64,000 nt of DNA, from positions 1 to 64,000 of the forward strand of contig NZ_JAHSPR010000007.1 of assembly GCF_019132845.1 (NCBI RefSeq), given 5' to 3'. The translations under genes and the position numbers were made by a program. The notes below the pieces were generated by a model, which ran no database searches, was not told the origin of the DNA, and saw nothing but the letters and a program-made list of their open reading frames with translations. Positions 1 to 8,954 of the stretch are shown here, one piece after another. This stretch comes from Advenella alkanexedens (GTDB lineage: Bacteria > Pseudomonadota > Gammaproteobacteria > Burkholderiales > Burkholderiaceae_B). Position 1 is the stretch's first letter; every line of letters starts with the position of its first letter.

Positions 1-75
1 CCCGAACAGGACAGTGAAACGCCTTCGCGCCGATGATAGTGGATGGACATCCGTGAAAGTAGGTCATCGTCAGGC
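1..75 (+). rRNA. rrf: 5S ribosomal RNA, 3' part
   Basis: The first 75 bases match the 3' part of a betaproteobacterial 5S rRNA: the CCCGAACAGGACAGTGAAAC block, then GATGATAGTGG, and the closing strand GTAGGTCATCGTCAGGC. The 5' part lies outside the window. A strong terminator follows directly, so this is the end of an rRNA operon transcribed on the plus strand. The end position is judged from family alignments and may be off by one or two bases. Confidence 0.9.
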
Positions 76-91
76 TCTTTATTACGAAAAA

Positions 92-120
92 CCCCTTCAG
101 CACTACTGAAGGGGTTTTTT
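92..120 (+). terminator. rRNA operon terminator
   Basis: A perfect 9-bp stem, CCCCTTCAG (92-100) and CTGAAGGGG (106-114), encloses a 5-base loop and is followed by an unbroken T run. It stands 17 bases after the 5S rRNA end and is a textbook intrinsic terminator. Confidence 0.93.
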
Positions 121-156
121 TATTGCCGGTCAAACTTGCTAAAAGGATGAAAATAA

Positions 157-924
157 ATGTTTGAATGGCTGTTTTTACCTGAAGAAATAAGCAGAACTTT
201 TGCAATTGTACTGATTTTTGCCAGTTTTTTAACATCTGCTTTAACAGCAGCCATGGGACTTGGCGGTGGGGTTGCCTTATTGGCCTTGATGGGGACTGGT
301 ATGCCAGTGGCTAGTGTGCTTCCAGTTCATGCTATTGTGCAATTGGGTTCAAACCTGGGACGAACCGTTATTCAGTTCAAATATATTGTCTGGCCATTGG
401 TCTTATGGTTTGTGGTTGGCAGTATCGTTGGCGTGGCAATGGGTGGGCCGGTTGTCATGTATATTCCGGATACCTTTGCCAAACTCTTATTAGCGGCTTT
501 TATTTTATGGTCTGTTTTTGGTGCCAAAATTAAACAGGCTTCATCTATTAGCAAAACATATTTTATTCTGGGGGGAGCATTAACCAGTTTTGCTGCCATG
601 ATTGTTGGCGCTGCAGGGCCTATGGTGGCGGCCTTGATCGCCTCCAAGGGATATATTAAACAGCCTTTGGTGGCAACACATGCGACTTGCATGGTTTTTC
701 AGCATGGACTGAAAATTTTGGCCTTTGGTGCCTTGGGCTTCGCATTCGCCCAATGGGTGCCCATGCTTATTGCCATGATTGTCAGTGGTTTGGTGGGAAC
801 CTATGTGGGTACCCGTTTACTTGATAATTTACCCGATAAAATCTTCCGATTGGGTTTCAGGGTAACAATGGTATTGTTAAGCTTGCAAATGATTTGGGGA
901 GCTCTTCAATCTTTTTGGTTTTAA
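157..924 (+). CDS. TauE/SafE family membrane permease (TSUP)
   Basis: 255-residue polytopic membrane protein of the TauE/SafE (TSUP) family, whose members are proposed to export sulfite, sulfoacetate or other small anions. The N-terminal part carries the glycine-rich half-repeat (GLGGG near residues 34-38), and a second similar segment (MIVGAAGPMVAAL) opens the second half, as expected for the internal duplication of this family. Hydrophobic segments run through nearly the whole protein. It stands alone after the rRNA terminator, so the neighbours do not show its substrate. A second, distinct TSUP protein lies at 20727-21488. Confidence 0.85.
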   Translation: MFEWLFLPEEISRTFAIVLIFASFLTSALTAAMGLGGGVALLALMGTGMPVASVLPVHAIVQLGSNLGRTVIQFKYIVWPLVLWFVVGSIVGVAMGGPVVMYIPDTFAKLLLAAFILWSVFGAKIKQASSISKTYFILGGALTSFAAMIVGAAGPMVAALIASKGYIKQPLVATHATCMVFQHGLKILAFGALGFAFAQWVPMLIAMIVSGLVGTYVGTRLLDNLPDKIFRLGFRVTMVLLSLQMIWGALQSFWF

Positions 925-984
925 TTTGTTTTCCATATCATTACAGGCCTTTGATATAGGGAATAAGAAAAACCATTTTAATTA

Positions 985-1043
985 AAAATCCGTTAAATTG
1001 CATTTATTTTTAATTAAATATCCGAAAAAATCCATTAAATTGC
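985..1043. repeat. Pair of 17-bp direct repeats upstream of methyltransferase
   Basis: The sequence AAAATCCRTTAAATTGC occurs at 985-1001 and again at 1027-1043 with one mismatch. The copies start 42 bp apart, about four helical turns, in an AT-rich leader between the permease and the methyltransferase. The spacing would suit a regulator binding one face of the helix, but no known operator is recognised. Confidence 0.45.
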
Positions 1044-1131
1044 GGCTATCTTTTTGGTTTTTGCTAAATAAGATTTATTTATGAAAATATGGGGTATAGT
1101 AACCAATGTGTATATTGAATTGCAGGGGGCT

Positions 1132-1866
1132 ATGCTTACATCCATACCATATAAAACCAAATTACGTACTATTCATATTCCAGGGCAAGCACCCTTGGAA
1201 ATTTTCACTTTATTGGATAAACAGCAATATTACGATCCCAATGGGGCTGCCCAGCGTTTGGGAATTTGTTCAGCCGCCTGGCCACTGTTTGGCATGTTAT
1301 GGCCCTCAGGTTTGCAGCTGGCCATTAAAGTGACTAAAGAGCCGATAGACCCTGAACAGCGTATTTTGGAAATAGGGTGCGGTTTGGGGCTGGCCAGCAT
1401 GACGGCTCATCGCTTGGGTCGAAATGTAACCGCGAGTGACCGGCATCCATTGGCAAAGCATTTTTTATATAAAAATCTTAAAAACAATGATTTACCGCCC
1501 ATCAACTACCGTTATGGCCAGTGGGGCCCTAATAGGCCGGTTTCTTTGGCAGATACGGGCGCGCCGGTGTTATCTGGCCGCTATGACCTGATCATGGGTA
1601 GTGATTTGCTTTATGAGCCCAGCAGTCCGGGGCAGGTGGCGAAATATATCCATGAGCATGCGCAGGCCTGCTCGGAAGTTTGGGTGATGGATCCAAACAG
1701 GGGGTATAGAAACCGCTTCACAAGAGAAATGTCAGCGTATGGCTTTGAATTGGCGGAAGATAAAAAAATCCACCGTCCTTACGCTTTTAAGATTGATAAT
1801 GTGCCCGAATCCTATTCGGGAAGATTCCTGCGCTATCAACGGGATATCAGCCCTTCATTGCTATAA
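1132..1866 (+). CDS. SAM-dependent methyltransferase (Methyltransf_16-like)
   Basis: 244-residue class I methyltransferase. Motif I, EIGCGLGLAS, lies at residues 80-89, an acidic post-motif (TASD) follows, and the SDLLYE motif near 157-162 is typical of the Methyltransf_16 (METTL21-like) group, whose members often methylate protein lysines. The substrate here is unknown. I chose ATG 1132 because AGGGGG stands just before it; an in-frame ATG at 1081 would add 17 residues with no ribosome site and no family support. No neighbour points to a partner. Confidence 0.78.
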   Translation: MLTSIPYKTKLRTIHIPGQAPLEIFTLLDKQQYYDPNGAAQRLGICSAAWPLFGMLWPSGLQLAIKVTKEPIDPEQRILEIGCGLGLASMTAHRLGRNVTASDRHPLAKHFLYKNLKNNDLPPINYRYGQWGPNRPVSLADTGAPVLSGRYDLIMGSDLLYEPSSPGQVAKYIHEHAQACSEVWVMDPNRGYRNRFTREMSAYGFELAEDKKIHRPYAFKIDNVPESYSGRFLRYQRDISPSLL

Positions 1867-1872
1867 GAGGGG

Positions 1873-1890
1873 GCCAGGCAAAAGCCTGGC
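1873..1890. terminator. Hairpin between convergent genes
   Basis: A perfect 7-bp stem GCCAGGC/GCCTGGC with an AAAA loop lies 6 bases after the methyltransferase stop and before the end of the convergent DUF1851 gene. There is no proper T run on either strand, so its action as an intrinsic terminator is uncertain. Confidence 0.4.
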
Positions 1891-1922
1891 AGGCATTGGA
1901 TCAAAAAAGCGTATGAAGATGG

Positions 1923-2396
1923 CTATTCTTCACGGTTTTCAGTACCTTCTTCATCCATGTCTATCTTGCCAATTTCCTCCCATAGCATACCCATGTCTGA
2001 AAAGTGATGTTCAACATCAAATATTTCCAGATTGTCGCTGTGGTATTGGCCGCCCAGTACCGGTGGTGTTTTGAGGCCGTAAACGGTATTCGGTGGCAAT
2101 TGATGATGCAATAATGGGGCGATCAGTTCACAGGAAAAATAATCAATCACAAAGGCTTCATCTTCGAGTAACTGCTGGAAGGACTCAAGGGAGTCGGCCA
2201 GTACTTCAAGTTCGCCGTCCAGGGTATCCAGGAAAAGGATGGCACCGTTATCTTTTTCGATCAGGAATGCATCACCGGTTTGGGTAATCATGATGATTTC
2301 CGTTTCAAAAGGAATGAGCCATTCCCAGGCTTTCAGCAGCTTTTTGCTGTCAATGGTGGAAGTGTCAATCACCAGGTCTTTGATATTTAATTGCAT
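1923..2396 (-). CDS. DUF1851 / Tdi1-like immunity domain protein
   Basis: 157-residue acidic cytoplasmic protein that matches the DUF1851 (T6SS immunity Tdi1 C-terminal) type: an N-terminal AWEWL segment near residue 27, a central beta-rich part, and a LPPNTVYG...PPVLGGQY block at about 100-118 that is the family hallmark. Family members include immunity proteins against type VI effectors, but many lie alone with no known role. No effector, VgrG or Hcp gene is in the window. The C-terminus is rich in Glu and Asp. The start has no visible Shine-Dalgarno sequence, because a terminator hairpin ends just upstream. Confidence 0.65.
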   Translation of the reverse strand: MQLNIKDLVIDTSTIDSKKLLKAWEWLIPFETEIIMITQTGDAFLIEKDNGAILFLDTLDGELEVLADSLESFQQLLEDEAFVIDYFSCELIAPLLHHQLPPNTVYGLKTPPVLGGQYHSDNLEIFDVEHHFSDMGMLWEEIGKIDMDEEGTENREE

Positions 2397-2400
2397 GGTA

Positions 2401-2425
2401 TGAAAAACCGGGCTTGTGCCCGGTT
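2401..2425 (-). terminator. Terminator of TM2 protein gene
   Basis: On the minus strand a perfect 8-bp stem (AACCGGGC/GCCCGGTT, loop ACAA) is followed by a T run. It ends the TM2 gene. Its T run is only a few bases from the ATG of the next minus-strand gene, so that gene must be read from read-through, from a promoter inside this interval, or as a nearly leaderless message. Confidence 0.75.
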
Positions 2426-2452
2426 GTAATAATGGATTAAGGATAGTTAAGA

Positions 2453-2923
2453 TTATGCCTTAATATTGGCTTTGTATTCTTCATCATTCATGAAAATGTA
2501 TCTGACAGCATCAATCAGGCCCAGAAATACCGATAATGGCAGCCAAATAAAACTGAGTAGCAGGTACAACAAACCCATACCTATATGACCGGCATAGAAA
2601 CGGTGCGCACCCAGCCAGCCCAGAAAAACAGCCAGAAAAATGCCTATTTTTCGTGAGTTGGCCTGGTTGTTCATTTCCTCACCCTTGTTTTTGTAAATCC
2701 AGATACAAACAATGGCGGTAATGACAATGGCAACCACAATTTTCACCGGATGTCTCGAAACATAAAGTGAAATTGTCCAGTAAAGATCCTGGAAATTATA
2801 AATAACGATACCGGTAATTTGACTTAACCATTGTGCCAGGGCTGTAAACACACCTTCTCCGAAGGTCAGGCCGATGAGCACGATGATAAATACAATCACC
2901 GGTAGCAAAAGTTTTTGCAGCAT
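2453..2923 (-). CDS. TM2 domain-containing membrane protein
   Basis: 156-residue protein with two N-terminal hydrophobic segments and a C-terminal TM2 domain: two close membrane helices with the typical GWLGAHRFYAGHIGMGLLYL pattern followed by a helix ending in IDAVRYI. TM2 proteins are widespread and mostly of unknown role. The start is ATG 2923, preceded by GGAG nine bases upstream; a TTG at 2953 in the same frame would add ten residues and run into the copper promoter. It is divergent from copA. Confidence 0.8.
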   Translation of the reverse strand: MLQKLLLPVIVFIIVLIGLTFGEGVFTALAQWLSQITGIVIYNFQDLYWTISLYVSRHPVKIVVAIVITAIVCIWIYKNKGEEMNNQANSRKIGIFLAVFLGWLGAHRFYAGHIGMGLLYLLLSFIWLPLSVFLGLIDAVRYIFMNDEEYKANIKA

Positions 2924-2959
2924 TAACAGTTTCTCCGTATGAGTCGGGCGCAAAACAGC

Positions 2960-2990
2960 TTGACCTTCCCATAGTGTGAGGGTTGATAAT
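2960..2990 (+). promoter_or_regulatory. CueR-type promoter/operator of copA-cueR
   Basis: A -35 TTGACC (2960-2965) and a -10 GATAAT (2985-2990) are separated by 19 bp. Between them sits an imperfect dyad, ACCTTCC facing GAGGGTT. The over-long spacer with a central dyad is the mark of promoters activated by MerR-family regulators, and the TTGACCTTCC start closely resembles the E. coli copA promoter bound by CueR. The cueR-like gene is the second gene of the operon it drives, which implies autoregulation. Confidence 0.85.
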
Positions 2991-3031
2991 AAATCAGTTA
3001 ATATGGATTATCCTTTATTTTTGTGATTATC

Positions 3032-5305
3032 ATGACAAATTCAAAGTCCTTAGATGTTTCTCCCCATTACGAGTTCGTGGTTCATGGCATGACGTGCGCC
3101 TCTTGTGTAAGGCGAGTTGAAAGATCGATTGCCAAAATCGAGGGTGTTGAGAAAGTTAATGTTAACCTGGCCTCGGAAACCGCCCATGTTGAATTGAGCA
3201 ATCCCGCGGTCCAGGCCGGGCAGATTATCGCCGTTATTGGCAAGGCCGGTTACGAAGCCGCGCTTGTTGAACGGGCAGACAAGCAGACCCAGGAGCAAAT
3301 AGAACATCGTCAACGTGAGATTGCAGACCTGAAACGGGACTTGATGGTCGCAGCTGTTTTTACGATTCCTGTCTTTATTCTTGAAATGGGCGGGCATGTC
3401 ATTCCCGGTTTTCATCATTGGTTGCATGCTTTTCTGCCCATGCAAACCAGCTGGATCATTCAATGGGTTCTGACCACGATTGTACTGGCTTTTCCTGGGC
3501 GGCGCTTTTTTACACTAGGGGTAAAAAGCTTCATGCAAAAATCGCCGGACATGAATGCCCTGGTGGCCATTGGTGCCGGTAGTGCGTATGTTTATTCAGC
3601 CATTGTGACGGTCATGCCCGGGTTGATCCCTGAAAATTCCCGTTTTGTGTATTTTGAGGCGGCTGCAGTGGTTAGCACCCTGATCTTGTTGGGCCGTTAC
3701 CTGGAAGCCCGCAGCAAGGGACAAACCGGTCAGGCGATTGCCCGTCTGATTGGTTTACAGGCTAAAACAGCGCACCTGATCGAAAACGGCCAGGTGCGCG
3801 ATATCCCGCTGGACGAATTAAAGGTGAACGATACGGTGCTGGTCCGGCCTGGGGAAACCGTGCCGGCCGATGGGGTCGTGATCAGTGGCCAGGCGCATAT
3901 TAATGAATCCATGATGACCGGTGAACCCTTGCCGGTTAGCAAGACAAGCGGTGATAAAGTGGTGGGCAGCACGGTCAGCACCAATGGCAGCTTAACAGTC
4001 AAAGTGGAGCAGGTGGGTGAAAACACGGTCTTGGCCAATATCATCAGGATGGTGCAGCAGGCCCAGGCCGATAAATTGCCGATCCAAAATATTCTGGATG
4101 TGGTAACCAGCCGCTTTGTGCCGGCGGTGCTGCTGGTGGCCGTCTTCACGTTTATGGCCTGGATGATTTGGGGCCCTGAACCTTTGCTGCCGCATGCCTT
4201 GACTGCTACTGTAGCTGTGTTGATTATTGCATGCCCATGCGCCATGGGTCTGGCCGTGCCGGTTTCCATTATGGTGGCAACAGGTCGTGCGGCACAGCTG
4301 AATATCCTGTTTCGCAAAGCCAGTGCCCTGCAGCTATTAAAAGACACCAAAGTGGTCGTATTTGATAAAACGGGTACTTTGACGCATGGCTGTCCCGAAT
4401 TGACCGATTTATATGTGGTGGAGGGTTTTGAGCAGGCACAGCTATTGGCTCATGTCGCCGCTATTGAGCAGCAATCCGAACACCCGATTGCCCTGGCGAT
4501 TGTGAAAGCGTCACAAGAACAGGCGCTGCATTTACCACAGGTGGATGACTTTCGCAATATTCTGGGGGCCGGCATTCAGGCCCGTATTGGTCATGATGCT
4601 TACTTGATTGGATCGGAAACATTCCTGGCCAGCCAGGGGGTGGATATAAGGGATCTGGCTGAAAAAGGCACGGAGTTTTCACATGCCGGCAAAACACCCA
4701 TTTTTGTGGCGGTCAATACCCGGGCAGTCGGCCTGTTTGTGATTGCCGATACCGTTAAAAAAGATGCGGCAAGTGTCATCGCACATTTGCACAATATGAA
4801 TATTAAAACCGTGATGTTAACAGGCGATAACACGCAAACAGCACAGGCCATTGCCCGTCAGTTGAAGATTGATAAGGTGTATGCCCAGGCCTTGCCGGAT
4901 GATAAAGTCAAATATGTAAATCAGATTAAACAGGAAATGGGCACCTTGGTTTTTGTGGGGGATGGCATTAATGATGCACCGGCTCTGGCCAACGCCGATG
5001 TGGGTGTGGCCATTGGTACCGGTACGGACATTGCCATTGAATCGGCCGATGTCGTGCTCATGGGCAAAAACATCCAGAATGTGGCACATGCGGTTTCATT
5101 GTCAAAGGCAACGTTCAGGAACATTTACCAGAATCTGTTCTGGGCATTTTCCTACAATGTGGCGCTTATTCCTATTGCCGCTGGTGTGCTGTATCCGGCC
5201 TATGGCCTGGGGCTGTCACCGGTGTTTGCTGCGGCTGCCATGGCCTTGTCCAGTGTATTTGTTGTGAGTAATGCATTAAGATTACGCAGGTTCTCGGTGA
5301 AATAA
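3032..5305 (+). CDS. copA: Cu(I)-exporting P1B-type ATPase
   Basis: 757-residue heavy-metal ATPase that pumps Cu(I) from the cytosol. One N-terminal HMA domain carries GMTCASC (about residue 19). The membrane metal site CPC is near 400, the phosphorylated Asp of DKTGTLT near 445, the SEHP motif of the nucleotide domain near 480 and GDGIND near 643. The CPC motif together with the CueR partner point to copper or silver rather than zinc or cadmium. ATG 3032 was chosen over an in-frame GTG at 3023. The next gene, cueR, follows after 18 bases, and both are under the 19-bp-spacer promoter. Confidence 0.95.
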   Translation: MTNSKSLDVSPHYEFVVHGMTCASCVRRVERSIAKIEGVEKVNVNLASETAHVELSNPAVQAGQIIAVIGKAGYEAALVERADKQTQEQIEHRQREIADLKRDLMVAAVFTIPVFILEMGGHVIPGFHHWLHAFLPMQTSWIIQWVLTTIVLAFPGRRFFTLGVKSFMQKSPDMNALVAIGAGSAYVYSAIVTVMPGLIPENSRFVYFEAAAVVSTLILLGRYLEARSKGQTGQAIARLIGLQAKTAHLIENGQVRDIPLDELKVNDTVLVRPGETVPADGVVISGQAHINESMMTGEPLPVSKTSGDKVVGSTVSTNGSLTVKVEQVGENTVLANIIRMVQQAQADKLPIQNILDVVTSRFVPAVLLVAVFTFMAWMIWGPEPLLPHALTATVAVLIIACPCAMGLAVPVSIMVATGRAAQLNILFRKASALQLLKDTKVVVFDKTGTLTHGCPELTDLYVVEGFEQAQLLAHVAAIEQQSEHPIALAIVKASQEQALHLPQVDDFRNILGAGIQARIGHDAYLIGSETFLASQGVDIRDLAEKGTEFSHAGKTPIFVAVNTRAVGLFVIADTVKKDAASVIAHLHNMNIKTVMLTGDNTQTAQAIARQLKIDKVYAQALPDDKVKYVNQIKQEMGTLVFVGDGINDAPALANADVGVAIGTGTDIAIESADVVLMGKNIQNVAHAVSLSKATFRNIYQNLFWAFSYNVALIPIAAGVLYPAYGLGLSPVFAAAAMALSSVFVVSNALRLRRFSVK

Positions 5306-5323
5306 CCCGGCAGGAAAACGTCC

Positions 5324-5728
5324 ATGAATATTGGAGAAGCAGCCAGGCAAACAGGCATCTCGGCAAAAATGATCCGTTATTACGAGGATATTGGTTTAAT
5401 CCATCCGGTCCATCGTAGTGATTCGGGCTACCGGCAATATGCGGAAAAAGATTTGCATGCCTTGCATTTTATACGCCGCTCACGGGATCTGGGGTTTTCA
5501 ATTGCACAGATCCAGGAGTTGCTGGCCTTGTGGAATGACCAGAGGCGTGCCAGTGCCGATGTCAAGCAAATAACCCAGCAGCATATAAAGGCATTGCAGA
5601 CCAAGATTCGGCAATTACAGGCCATGGTGGATACCTTGCAGCACCTGAATCGGCATTGCTCGGGTGACCAGCGTCCCAATTGCCCGATATTGGAGGATCT
5701 TGGCCAGATTACGCATTGCTCAGATTGA
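5324..5728 (+). CDS. cueR: Cu(I)-responsive MerR-family regulator
   Basis: 134-residue MerR-family activator with an N-terminal winged helix (MNIGEAARQTGISAKMIRYYE) and a dimerisation coiled coil at about 75-108. The metal loop has Cys112 and Cys120 in the form CSGDQRPNCPIL, the same positions as the two copper ligands of E. coli CueR, so Cu(I), Ag(I) or Au(I) sensing is expected. A third Cys lies at the tail (HCSD). AGGAAAA precedes the ATG. Its last 20 bases overlap the 3' end of the convergent dadA gene. Confidence 0.93.
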   Translation: MNIGEAARQTGISAKMIRYYEDIGLIHPVHRSDSGYRQYAEKDLHALHFIRRSRDLGFSIAQIQELLALWNDQRRASADVKQITQQHIKALQTKIRQLQAMVDTLQHLNRHCSGDQRPNCPILEDLGQITHCSD

Positions 5729-6962
5729 ACATTGCCTCGGGAATCGAAGGCGTTTTTTCGCTGATTTTCTCTGCCAGCAATTTGCCCGAGCCGGTCGCCA
5801 GGGTAAAGCCCAGTGCACCCTGGCCAATATTCAGCCACAGGTTTTTGTATTGGGTGCCATCAATAATGGGTTTGCCCTTGGGGGTGGCGGGACGTAAGCC
5901 GGCCCATTGTTCTGCCTGGGCGTAATTGCCGGCCTCGGGGAAAACTGCCCTGGCTTCGTTGATCAGGGTTTTAATGCGGCTGGGATCAATATTTTTATTC
6001 ATGCCAACCAGGTCAGCCATGCCTGCAATACGCAGGCGTTTGCCAATACGGGCATAAACCACCTTACGTTCAAAATCGGTAATGTTGATACGCGGTGCCT
6101 GGCTATCGTTCTGGATAGGCAGGGTAAGACTGTAGCCTTTAAGCGGGCGTACAGGCACATCTATATGAAGAGGTTTAAGCAAGGCGGTACTTTCGCAACC
6201 GAGTGCCACCACGATATGATCGGCTGAAAGCGTTTGCCGGTTTTTAAGCATGACGCTGACGTGTGATGAAGCGTTTTTTTGCAAAAGGGCAATTTCCTGG
6301 TTGAAAATAAATTCAACCCCCCGGCTTAATAACACCGTTTTCAGGCTTTGGCAAAATTTAAAGCAATCGGCGGCCTCTTCACTGGGGGTATAAATGCCAC
6401 CGGTAATCAGGTTTTTTAAGGGGGCAAGAGAAGGCTCTTTTTCGATGCATTCATCGGTGTTCAGGGCAAATTGTTCGCAACCCAGCTGGCGTTGGAAATC
6501 AAGCAATTGGACTGCGCTGTTGAAGGATTCTTTACTGCGGTGCAGCACCATTTTGCCTGAAGCCTGAAAATCCATGTCCAGTTTTTCGGTTTGCATTAAC
6601 TGATGCAACAGATCACGACTAAGAAAGGAAAGTTGCAGCAGCTCACGGGTGGTTTTATCACTTTGGGTGGCGTTGCAGGCTTTCATGAAGCGCAGGTTCC
6701 AGCAGATATCGGCCGGATCCAGGCTGGGCCGGAAGCGCAATGGAGAGTTGGGGTCAAGCAGCCATTTGGGGACTTTGCCAATGATGCCCGGACCCGCCAG
6801 CGGGGCAACATAGCTGTAAGAAAGCTGGGCACCGTTGGCATAGCTGGTTTCAAGACCGACATCGGGGTTTTTATCAAGAATACTTACTTTATGACCTTGT
6901 TCAGTAAGGTAGTATGCTGTTGTCAAACCGATTACACCTGCACCTAAAATAAGTATTTCCAT
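5709..6962 (-). CDS. dadA: D-amino acid dehydrogenase small subunit-like
   Basis: 417-residue FAD-dependent dehydrogenase of the DadA type, which oxidises D-amino acids to 2-oxo acids at the membrane and feeds electrons to quinone. The N-terminal dinucleotide motif LGAGVIG is at 6-12. Typical DadA blocks follow: ANGAQLSYSYVAPLA after residue 40, and near the C-terminus GLRPATPKGKPIIDG and LNIGQGALGFTLATGSG. AGGAATAACC precedes the ATG. No alanine racemase (dadX) is adjacent; the DUF455 gene lies directly upstream on the same strand and may be co-transcribed. Confidence 0.88.
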   Translation of the reverse strand: MEILILGAGVIGLTTAYYLTEQGHKVSILDKNPDVGLETSYANGAQLSYSYVAPLAGPGIIGKVPKWLLDPNSPLRFRPSLDPADICWNLRFMKACNATQSDKTTRELLQLSFLSRDLLHQLMQTEKLDMDFQASGKMVLHRSKESFNSAVQLLDFQRQLGCEQFALNTDECIEKEPSLAPLKNLITGGIYTPSEEAADCFKFCQSLKTVLLSRGVEFIFNQEIALLQKNASSHVSVMLKNRQTLSADHIVVALGCESTALLKPLHIDVPVRPLKGYSLTLPIQNDSQAPRINITDFERKVVYARIGKRLRIAGMADLVGMNKNIDPSRIKTLINEARAVFPEAGNYAQAEQWAGLRPATPKGKPIIDGTQYKNLWLNIGQGALGFTLATGSGKLLAEKISEKTPSIPEAMFNLSNA

Positions 6963-6985
6963 GGTTATTCCTATGTATGAAACGA

Positions 6986-7777
6986 TTAATCCGAGCTGAG
7001 CCAGGCCAGTTCCTCATCGGTAAAGCCCGCCTGTTTTCTGGCCTTTACGTTAAGGGGGCCTTTGGGTTTTGCCACATGGTAAGTGTGTACCATGTTGGCA
7101 TAAGTGGCAATGGGGTCTTTTCCGGTTTGCTGGCACATGTAAAGATACCATTTGTTGCCTAATTCCACATGTCCCACTTCATCACGCAAAATAATATCCA
7201 GGATTTTGACGCCTTCGTGGTCATTGATGCTGGCCAGCTTGTTTTGTATGACCGGTGAAACATCCAGGCCACGTGCCTCAAGGGTTCTGGGAACCAGGGC
7301 AAGCCGGGCCATGAGATCGTTGGCGGTTTTTTCACATATTTCCCATAAACCGTTATGAGCCGTGAAATCACCGTACTCGTACCCCAGATTGCGTAAATGA
7401 TCCCGAACCAGCGAGAAATGATAGGCTTCTTCCTTGGCAACCCGCAGCCAGTCGCGGTAAAAATCATCAGGCAAATCGGCAAAACGCCAGATAATATCCA
7501 GCGCCAGATTAATGGCATTGAATTCGATGTGGGCAATCGCATGAATAAGTGCCGCTTTGCCCTGTTCACTATGCACGGAACGATAGGTGACTTTTTGTGG
7601 CGGAACCAATTCGGGGCGCAAGGGGCGGCCCGGAATAGTCTGGCTTGGTGGTGTTATTACCTGTGTGTGAAGGAGGGTATCAAATGAAATTTTTTGGACA
7701 GCCGCAATTTTCTCATCAGGATCTGAAATGATCAGCGCCTGAAGGGCACTTTCACGAAGGGAAAGGGGGGAGGACAT
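6986..7777 (-). CDS. DUF455 family ferritin-like protein
   Basis: 263-residue protein of the DUF455 family, which has a ferritin-like four-helix fold and probably binds a di-iron centre. The recognisable family run is PGRPLRPELVPP, then SEQGKAALIHAIAHIEFNAI (Glu and His ligands), and later EVGHVELGNKW. The role is not established. It lies 23 bases upstream of dadA on the same strand, so the two may share a message. Family assignment is firm, function is not. Confidence 0.85.
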   Translation of the reverse strand: MSSPLSLRESALQALIISDPDEKIAAVQKISFDTLLHTQVITPPSQTIPGRPLRPELVPPQKVTYRSVHSEQGKAALIHAIAHIEFNAINLALDIIWRFADLPDDFYRDWLRVAKEEAYHFSLVRDHLRNLGYEYGDFTAHNGLWEICEKTANDLMARLALVPRTLEARGLDVSPVIQNKLASINDHEGVKILDIILRDEVGHVELGNKWYLYMCQQTGKDPIATYANMVHTYHVAKPKGPLNVKARKQAGFTDEELAWLSSD

Positions 7778-7873
7778 AAAACAATCATTCTTGGAGATGG
7801 TTGGTATTGACCCTATTTTAGCTAAATAAGGCTGATGATATAGTGAATGGTTTTAGTGTTGTGGATTATTATC

Positions 7874-8842
7874 ATGAGTCGTGTTCCCCATATTGTATTT
7901 CTGGATCGAGCCACCATTCCGGATTTTATCCGGTTAAAACCCTTTGCTTTTGAGTGTAGGGTGGATATGCATGACAATACGCAGCCCCATCTGGTGGCCG
8001 AACGTATTGAAAATGCCGACATTGTGATTACCAACAAGGTCATGATTGATAATGACAGCCTGTCTCGTGCGGCCAGCCTGAAACTGATTGCGATTTCTGC
8101 AACCGGCACGAATGTCGTCGATCTTAGAGCCTGTGAAGTCAAGGGGTGTGTGGTCAGCAATATTCGAAATTATGCGGTCAATAGTGTGCCAGAGCATGTT
8201 TTGGCGCTTATTTTTGCCTTGCGCAGAAGTCTTATTCCCTATCATGCTTCTGTCAAGGCCGGACGTTGGCAACAAAGCGGTCAGTTTTGTTATTTTGATT
8301 ATCCTATCAAGGACTTGGCCAATAGTACCCTGGGTATTTTTGGTTCGGGGGCCTTAGGCTCCTCCCTGGCCAGTCTGGCCAGGGGCTTGGGCATGAAAAC
8401 CGTTTTTGCCTCACGTAAAGGGCAGGCACCACGTGATGAGAACTATCGCCCTTTTGATGAAGTACTTGAAACGTCAGACATTCTGAGCCTGCATCTGCCA
8501 TTGACACCAGAGACCCGGAATATGATTTCAGACCCTGAGTTTGACAGAATGAAACCCTCTGCCTTGCTGGTGAATACCGCCAGAGGCGGTCTGGTTGATG
8601 AGGAGGCACTGGTGCGGGCTATTAAAGACGGGAAGATTGGTGGTGCGGCATTTGATGTGGTGACCACTGAACCCATGCCCGATTCACATCCGTTTATGGC
8701 ATTGATGGATTATCCCAATTTTATTTTGACACCACATGTGGCATGGGCCAGTGAAGAAGCCATCCAGGCATTGGCTGACCAGTTGATTAATAACATTAAT
8801 TCTTTTGTGCGGGGAGAAATTCGCAATCAGGTGTTCTCGTAA
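7874..8842 (+). CDS. D-2-hydroxyacid dehydrogenase (glycerate/hydroxypyruvate type)
   Basis: 322-residue NAD(P)-dependent D-isomer-specific 2-hydroxyacid dehydrogenase. The Rossmann motif GIFGSGALGSSLA begins near residue 152; the catalytic Arg lies in NTARGGLVDEEAL near 237, the Glu in the AAFDVVTTEPMP block and the catalytic His in LTPHVAWAS near 287. The sequence is most like glycerate dehydrogenase/hydroxypyruvate reductase. ATG 7874 is taken because the homologous region begins at SRVPHIVFLDRATIP; a start at 7847 is possible. It is followed by a GMC oxidoreductase on the same strand. Confidence 0.87.
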   Translation: MSRVPHIVFLDRATIPDFIRLKPFAFECRVDMHDNTQPHLVAERIENADIVITNKVMIDNDSLSRAASLKLIAISATGTNVVDLRACEVKGCVVSNIRNYAVNSVPEHVLALIFALRRSLIPYHASVKAGRWQQSGQFCYFDYPIKDLANSTLGIFGSGALGSSLASLARGLGMKTVFASRKGQAPRDENYRPFDEVLETSDILSLHLPLTPETRNMISDPEFDRMKPSALLVNTARGGLVDEEALVRAIKDGKIGGAAFDVVTTEPMPDSHPFMALMDYPNFILTPHVAWASEEAIQALADQLINNINSFVRGEIRNQVFS

Positions 8843-8954
8843 TCATGTTGCCGGTGATGATGGATAGGTGTTTGCCCTTGTTGTGTCAAAAATTGTAAAG
8901 TTCTATGCTGGTTTCGCTTTCTTTGAAGTAAAAAACAGCGTCTCAGAGGCGGAT

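Noticed and set aside
3730-4350. A 206-codon minus-strand frame inside copA
   Set aside because: Antisense to intact catalytic motifs of copA, Thr/Ser-rich with no family match; a shadow frame.
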